9,775 nt of DNA, taken from Chloroflexota bacterium (lineage in GTDB: Bacteria > Chloroflexota > Limnocylindria > Limnocylindrales > CSP1-4). Under the pieces are notes generated by a model. The model ran no database searches, was not told where the DNA came from, and was given only the letters and a program-made list of their open reading frames with translations. The stretch spans positions 1 to 9,775 of the forward strand of contig JACDAH010000246.1 in assembly GCA_013695505.1 (NCBI GenBank), given 5' to 3'. Positions 6,172 to 9,775 of the stretch are shown here, piece by piece. Position 1 is the stretch's first letter; the number at the start of each line of letters is the position of its first letter. The translations under genes and the position numbers were made by a program.

Positions 6172-6852
6172 GTGCCCGACGCCCGGTTCCTGCGCGTCGT
6201 CACGTTCCGGACGAACGGTCCGGACTCCGCGGTCGACGCCGTCCTGCGGGCCGCAGTCCTCCCGGATCTGATCGAAGATGCCGAGATCTGCGACGTGTGG
6301 ATCGGAAGGCGGGAAGCCGGCTCGGACCGAAGCCGGGTGCTGGCGTCGACGTGGATCGATGTCCAGGATTCGCCAGAGGCGCCCGAGGCGGCGGATGCCA
6401 TCGCGCTCCAGCACCGCCTGCTGGCCGAGCTGGGCCCGACGACCATCGACCGGATCGAGCAGGCCCGCCTCGCGGTCCACGCCCGGTTCGACCGTCTCGA
6501 GGAGGCTCGCGTCCTGCGGGTATTCCACGGTCGCGTTCTCCCCGGCGAGCTCGATACGTACGTCGCGGAGGCCGAGAGCGGGATGCTCGCGGACGCCGCC
6601 GTCAACGATGGGCTGGTCACGTTCGCGCTCGGCATTATGGGCGCGGCTGACGCCGACGCCTTCGTCACCGTGTCCGCGTGGACAGGCTGGGCGGCGATCG
6701 AGGCGGCAACGGGCGGCAACATCCGGAGACCGTTTGCGACGCGCCATGCCGCTCGACTCGCCACCTTCGAGGTCGTCCATCTCGAGATCCTGCCGGAGGC
6801 GCCGAACCGCCGCGCGCCCGTCGACGGGCCGGCAGGCGGGCGGGGTACCTGA
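6172..6852 (+). CDS. Hypothetical protein, possibly two ABM-like (dimeric alpha-beta barrel) repeats
   Basis: This encodes 226 residues from a GTG at 6172-6174, with AGGGAG 3 nt upstream (rather close). The frame is open from 6049, but that upstream part is unlike protein and has no ribosome binding site. Two stretches look like ferredoxin-fold repeats: residues about 5-65 (RFLRVVTFRTNG ... VLASTWIDV) and about 112-208 (ARVLRVFHGRVLPGELDTYV ... FVTVSAWTGWAAIEAA ... FEVVHLEIL). The second resembles antibiotic biosynthesis monooxygenase (ABM)-type domains, which bind small substrates or haem as dimers. The first half is weaker. No catalytic residues can be assigned. It is divergent from the PPOX-prenyltransferase pair and 38 bp upstream of the ABC exporter genes, so a role with either is possible but unproven. 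Confidence 0.75.
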   Translation: MPDARFLRVVTFRTNGPDSAVDAVLRAAVLPDLIEDAEICDVWIGRREAGSDRSRVLASTWIDVQDSPEAPEAADAIALQHRLLAELGPTTIDRIEQARLAVHARFDRLEEARVLRVFHGRVLPGELDTYVAEAESGMLADAAVNDGLVTFALGIMGAADADAFVTVSAWTGWAAIEAATGGNIRRPFATRHAARLATFEVVHLEILPEAPNRRAPVDGPAGGRGT

Positions 6853-6890
6853 CAGCTTCTGACGGCTCCGTCGGGTACCATCTCGACCCC

Positions 6891-7838
6891 ATGACCGACC
6901 GGCCCCCGATGTCCGATTCCGCCCTCATCCGGGCCCGCGGCCTGACCAAGCGCTTCGGCGCGTTCACGGCCGTCGACGCCGTCGACTTCGAGGTCGCCAA
7001 GGGCGAATCGTTCGGTTTCCTGGGGCCGAACGGCGCCGGCAAGACCTCGACGATGCGGATGATCGGCTGCGTCTCGCCCATCAGCGGCGGCACTCTTACG
7101 GTCCTCGATCAGGACCCGACGACGCAGGGCCCATCCATTCGCTCGCGTATCGGGGTGGTCCCGCAACAGGACAGCCTCGACACGGAGCTGACGGTCCGCG
7201 AGAACCTCGTCCTGTACGGCCGCTACTTCGGCCTGTCGCGGGCGGAGTGCGGACGGCGCGCCGACGAGCTACTCGAGTTTGCCCAGCTCACGGAGCGCCA
7301 GAACGACGAGGTCGAGCCGCTCTCCGGCGGGATGAAGCGGCGGCTGACAATCGCCCGGGCGCTCATCAACGAACCCGACCTTCTGCTCCTCGACGAGCCG
7401 ACGACCGGACTCGACCCGCAGGCCCGACACCTGCTCTGGGATCGCCTCTATCGCCTGAAGCAGCGCGGCGTGACGCTCGTCCTGACGACCCATTACATGG
7501 ACGAGGCGGAGCAGCTGTGCGATCGGCTCGTGGTCATGGACAAAGCGAAGATCGTCGCCGAGGGCTCGCCGCGCCAACTCATCGATCGCTACTCGACGAA
7601 GGAAGTGACGGAGCTGCGGTTCCCGGCGGGTGTCCAGGAGAGCCTCGACGGCCAGCTCGACGGCCTTGCCGATCGGATCGAGCGGCTCGCTGACCGGGTC
7701 CTCCTCTATGCCGATGACGGTGAGGCCGTGGCGGTCGCCGCCCACGAGCGCGGCCTCCAGCCCGAAACCGTGCTCGTCCGGCGATCGACCCTCGAGGATG
7801 TCTTCCTGCGGCTCACCGGCCGCTCACTCATCGAATAG
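6891..7838 (+). CDS. ABC transporter ATP-binding protein (DrrA/NodI-like)
   Basis: This encodes 315 residues. The nucleotide-binding domain has all expected motifs: Walker A GPNGAGKT (45-52), Q-loop in VVPQQDSLD (about 89-97), signature LSGGM (144-148), Walker B LLLLDEP (164-170), D-loop GLDPQ and the switch His in TTHYMDEAEQL (H201). The C-terminal extension (about 235-315), ending TLEDVFLRLTGRSL, is typical of the DrrA/NodI/CcmA group that powers ABC-2 exporters of drugs, lipids or polysaccharides. The ATG at 6891 is chosen; ATG 6909 is an alternative. Neither has a Shine-Dalgarno, and TACCAT at 6876-6881 could be a -10 box giving a nearly leaderless mRNA. The stop is 2 bp before the first permease, so the genes form an operon. 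The substrate cannot be told. Confidence 0.96.
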   Translation: MTDRPPMSDSALIRARGLTKRFGAFTAVDAVDFEVAKGESFGFLGPNGAGKTSTMRMIGCVSPISGGTLTVLDQDPTTQGPSIRSRIGVVPQQDSLDTELTVRENLVLYGRYFGLSRAECGRRADELLEFAQLTERQNDEVEPLSGGMKRRLTIARALINEPDLLLLDEPTTGLDPQARHLLWDRLYRLKQRGVTLVLTTHYMDEAEQLCDRLVVMDKAKIVAEGSPRQLIDRYSTKEVTELRFPAGVQESLDGQLDGLADRIERLADRVLLYADDGEAVAVAAHERGLQPETVLVRRSTLEDVFLRLTGRSLIE

Positions 7839-7840
7839 CC

Positions 7841-8620
7841 GTGGCCGGGCTCACCTACGTTCTCGAGCACCGTGCCGTCCAATACCGGCGGACCTTCCGC
7901 TCGTCCGTGTTCACGTCGTTCCTCAGCCCGCTGCTGTTCCTCACGGCGATGGGGATCGGATTGGGCGGCTACGTCGACCGCTCGGGTGGTGCCGCGCTCG
8001 GAGGACTGACCTACCTCCAGTTCCTCGCCCCAGGTCTTCTCGCGGCCACGGTCATGCAGTCGGCAGCGTTCGAAGCGACCTTCCCGATCATCGGCGGGCT
8101 GAACTGGCAGCGGACGTTCCACGCGATGTATGCGACACCGTTGTCGCCGCGCGATATCGCGCTCGGCAATCTGGTGTGGACTGCGCTGCGGCTCGCGATG
8201 ATCTCCTCGGTGTTCACCCTCGTCGTGATCGCCTTCGGGGCGGCGCACTCGCCGTTGGTCGTGGTCGGGATTCCGATCGCCGTCCTGACCGGGATGTCGT
8301 TCGCGGCCCCGATCTCGGCGTTCTCGGCCACCCAGCGGACGCCGAACCGGTTCAACGTGATCTTCCGCTTCGGGATCACCCCGCTGTTCCTCTTCTCGGG
8401 AACGTTCTTCCCGATCGAGTCGCTGCCGAGCTTCATCCAGCCGATCGCCTGGCTGTCCCCGCTCTGGCACGGCGTCGACCTGACCCGTGGTCTCGTGCTC
8501 GGCACGTTCTCCCAGAACCCCGGGTTGATGCTCGCCCACATCGTGGTCCTCATTGCGATCACGATCGTCGGGACATGGGCGACGGTCGTTACCGTCGAGC
8601 GAAGGTTGATCCGCGGATGA
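7841..8620 (+). CDS. ABC-2 type transporter permease, first subunit (NodJ-like)
   Basis: This encodes 259 residues from a GTG, 2 bp after the ATPase stop and with no own ribosome binding site, so translation is probably coupled. About six membrane segments are visible (near 24-43, 57-77, 107-133, 138-160, 172-190, 228-249). Family marks are [19 protein letters not shown] (92-110), the coupling-helix region, and [15 protein letters not shown] (182-196) before the last helices. It should form the membrane pore with the ATPase and the next permease. Its TGA overlaps the next gene's ATG as ATGA. Confidence 0.94.
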   Translation: MAGLTYVLEHRAVQYRRTFRSSVFTSFLSPLLFLTAMGIGLGGYVDRSGGAALGGLTYLQFLAPGLLAATVMQSAAFEATFPIIGGLNWQRTFHAMYATPLSPRDIALGNLVWTALRLAMISSVFTLVVIAFGAAHSPLVVVGIPIAVLTGMSFAAPISAFSATQRTPNRFNVIFRFGITPLFLFSGTFFPIESLPSFIQPIAWLSPLWHGVDLTRGLVLGTFSQNPGLMLAHIVVLIAITIVGTWATVVTVERRLIRG

Positions 8621-9429
8621 CGGGCCCGACTCTCCCGCTCCGCGTTGCCCCGCCGATCATGTTCGGCAGCCGCCGCGCGCTCCGCCTCATCGAGCGGAAC
8701 CTCTACGTCTACCGGCACGGCTGGATCGTCATCGTGTCCGGCTTTTTCGAGCCGTTGTTCTACCTCCTGAGCATCGGGTTCGGACTGGGAGCGCTGGTCG
8801 GGAACGTGCCCGGACCGGGCGGCGCCTCGATCCCGTACCAGCTGTTCGTGGCGCCGGCGCTCCTCGCAAGCTCATCGATGAACGGCGCGATCACCGAGGC
8901 GACGTTCAACTTCTTCTTCAAGCTCCGGTATCAGAAGACGTTCGACGCGATCCTGTCGACACCTCTGTCCGTGGCCGACATCGCGCTCGGCGAGATGGGC
9001 TGGGGGCTCATCCGGGGCGCGCTTTACACGGTCGGGTTCATCGGCGTGATGGTCGTCCTCGGGATCGGCGTGTCGCCGTGGCTGCTCCTGACCGTGCCCG
9101 CGGCGCTGCTGATCAGCTTCGGGTTCGGAGCCGTCGGGATGGCGGCGACATCGTTCATGCGGACGTGGCAGGACTTCGACCTGATCCAGCTCATCATCCT
9201 GCCGATGTTCCTGTTCTCGGGCACGTTCTACCCGGTCGAGACGTATCCGGATGGCTTGCGCTTCATCGTCCAGCTGACGCCGCTCTACCAGGGCGTCGAC
9301 CTGCTTCGGTCGCTGGCCGTCGGCGTCGTCGGGCCCGAGGCGATCTTCCATGTCGCGTATCTGCTGGTCATGGGATTCGCGGGACTCTTCGTGGTGTCGC
9401 GGCGACTCGACCGCTTGCTTCTCAAATAG
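8617..9429 (+). CDS. ABC-2 type transporter permease, second subunit (NodJ-like)
   Basis: This encodes 270 residues, starting at the ATG that overlaps the previous stop; GAAGG lies 11 nt upstream. It is a diverged relative of the preceding permease: [20 protein letters not shown] (107-126) and [15 protein letters not shown] (197-211) match the equivalent stretches there. About six membrane segments are seen (near 36-60, 75-95, 127-150, 154-178, 188-205, 243-262). Two distinct permeases with one ATPase gene point to a heteromeric exporter of one ATPase dimer and one copy of each permease. The upstream frame continues open from 7630, but only the part from 8617 looks like protein. Confidence 0.94.
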   Translation: MTGPTLPLRVAPPIMFGSRRALRLIERNLYVYRHGWIVIVSGFFEPLFYLLSIGFGLGALVGNVPGPGGASIPYQLFVAPALLASSSMNGAITEATFNFFFKLRYQKTFDAILSTPLSVADIALGEMGWGLIRGALYTVGFIGVMVVLGIGVSPWLLLTVPAALLISFGFGAVGMAATSFMRTWQDFDLIQLIILPMFLFSGTFYPVETYPDGLRFIVQLTPLYQGVDLLRSLAVGVVGPEAIFHVAYLLVMGFAGLFVVSRRLDRLLLK

Positions 9430-9431
9430 AG

Positions 9432-9775
9432 ATGCCGCGGCGTGCCGCGCTGACAGCGCTGACGGCCGAGATCGTTGCGTGCCGAGCCTGTCCGCGGCTC
9501 GTGGCCTGGCGCGAGCTGGTCGCCGTCGAGAAGGTCGCCCGGTTCCGCGACGAGACGTACTGGGGCCGGCCCGTGCCCGGCTTCGGAGACCCCCGGGCGC
9601 GGATCCTGATCGTCGGCCTGGCGCCCGCCGCACACGGCGGCAACCGGACCGGGCGCGTGTTCACCGGTGACGCGTCTGGCGACTTCCTGTTCGACGCGAT
9701 GCACGCGGTCGGGCTGGCGAACCAGCCGGTCGGCCGGCGGGCGGGCGACGGGCTGGCGCTCACCGATGCCTACAT
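9432..9775 (+). CDS. Uracil-DNA glycosylase, family 5 (UDGb)-like, 5' part cut by the window end
   Basis: The frame runs from the ATG at 9432, 2 bp after the permease stop, to the window edge (114 codons, no stop). Uracil-DNA glycosylases remove uracil (and for family 5 also other deaminated bases) from DNA to start base-excision repair. Cys17 and Cys20 (CRACPR) are the first pair of ligands for the 4Fe-4S cluster of family 4/5 enzymes. Residues 50-86 carry the diagnostic stretch [20 protein letters not shown], then [11 protein letters not shown] and SGDFL. The active-site motif GLAPAAHG, lacking the polar residue found in other families, fits family 5 better than family 4. The later motifs and the other two cysteines lie outside the window. 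Two base pairs after an exporter gene, it is probably co-transcribed, perhaps only by position. Confidence 0.9.
   Translation, partial: MPRRAALTALTAEIVACRACPRLVAWRELVAVEKVARFRDETYWGRPVPGFGDPRARILIVGLAPAAHGGNRTGRVFTGDASGDFLFDAMHAVGLANQPVGRRAGDGLALTDAY

Noticed and set aside
6102..7166. Minus-strand open frame of 354 codons
   Set aside because: It lies opposite the ABM-like gene and the ABC ATPase with its intact Walker A; composition is that of an antisense shadow.
7630..8616. Upstream in-frame extension of the second permease
   Set aside because: That part is a shadow frame of the ATPase end and first permease; the real start is the ATG in the ATGA overlap at 8617.

Overview
The window is high-GC bacterial DNA, tightly packed with short gaps and several start/stop overlaps. 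The gene set (DnaK with an acidic tail, a MenA/UbiA-type prenyltransferase that suggests menaquinone, PPOX split-barrel proteins, ABC-2 exporters, a family 5-like uracil-DNA glycosylase) would fit Chloroflexota or Actinomycetota. I lean towards a high-GC Chloroflexota lineage, but this is inference with low confidence. No rRNA, tRNA, CRISPR array or recognisable transposase is seen.

Layout. (1) Positions 1-1377 (+): the 3' part of dnaK. (2) Positions 1378-2616: an accessory-looking island. A GC-rich stretch with a repeated 11-bp motif is followed by a gene (-) for an XRE helix-turn-helix protein joined to a PD-(D/E)XK-like nuclease fold. The gene is bracketed by two same-orientation copies of a 155-bp repeat element (A 1534-1688, B 2409-2563), offset by exactly 875 bp. 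Each copy carries three versions of one 24-bp module, one inverted and two direct, at identical spacing. The gene's stop codon lies inside element A, so its last 27 residues are encoded by the repeat. (3) Positions 2617-3986 (-): an ECF-type sigma factor overlapping by ATGA a single-pass membrane protein that lacks the usual zinc anti-sigma motif. (4) Positions 4053-5996 (-): a small split-barrel (PPOX) protein coupled by TGATG to a fusion of a second split-barrel domain with a UbiA/MenA-type prenyltransferase. A terminator-like hairpin follows the fusion gene and a 20-bp palindromic operator candidate lies upstream of the pair. (5) Positions 6172-6852 (+): a protein that may hold two ABM-like ferredoxin-fold repeats. 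(6) Positions 6891-9775 (+): an operon of an ABC ATPase, two different ABC-2 (NodJ-like) permeases and a uracil-DNA glycosylase cut by the window end.

How the parts work together. The ATPase and two permeases should form one heteromeric exporter. The sigma factor and its membrane partner look like an envelope-signalling pair. The PPOX and prenyltransferase genes look like one redox/quinone unit. The part most worth following up is the repeat-bracketed HTH-nuclease gene with its element-derived C-terminus.
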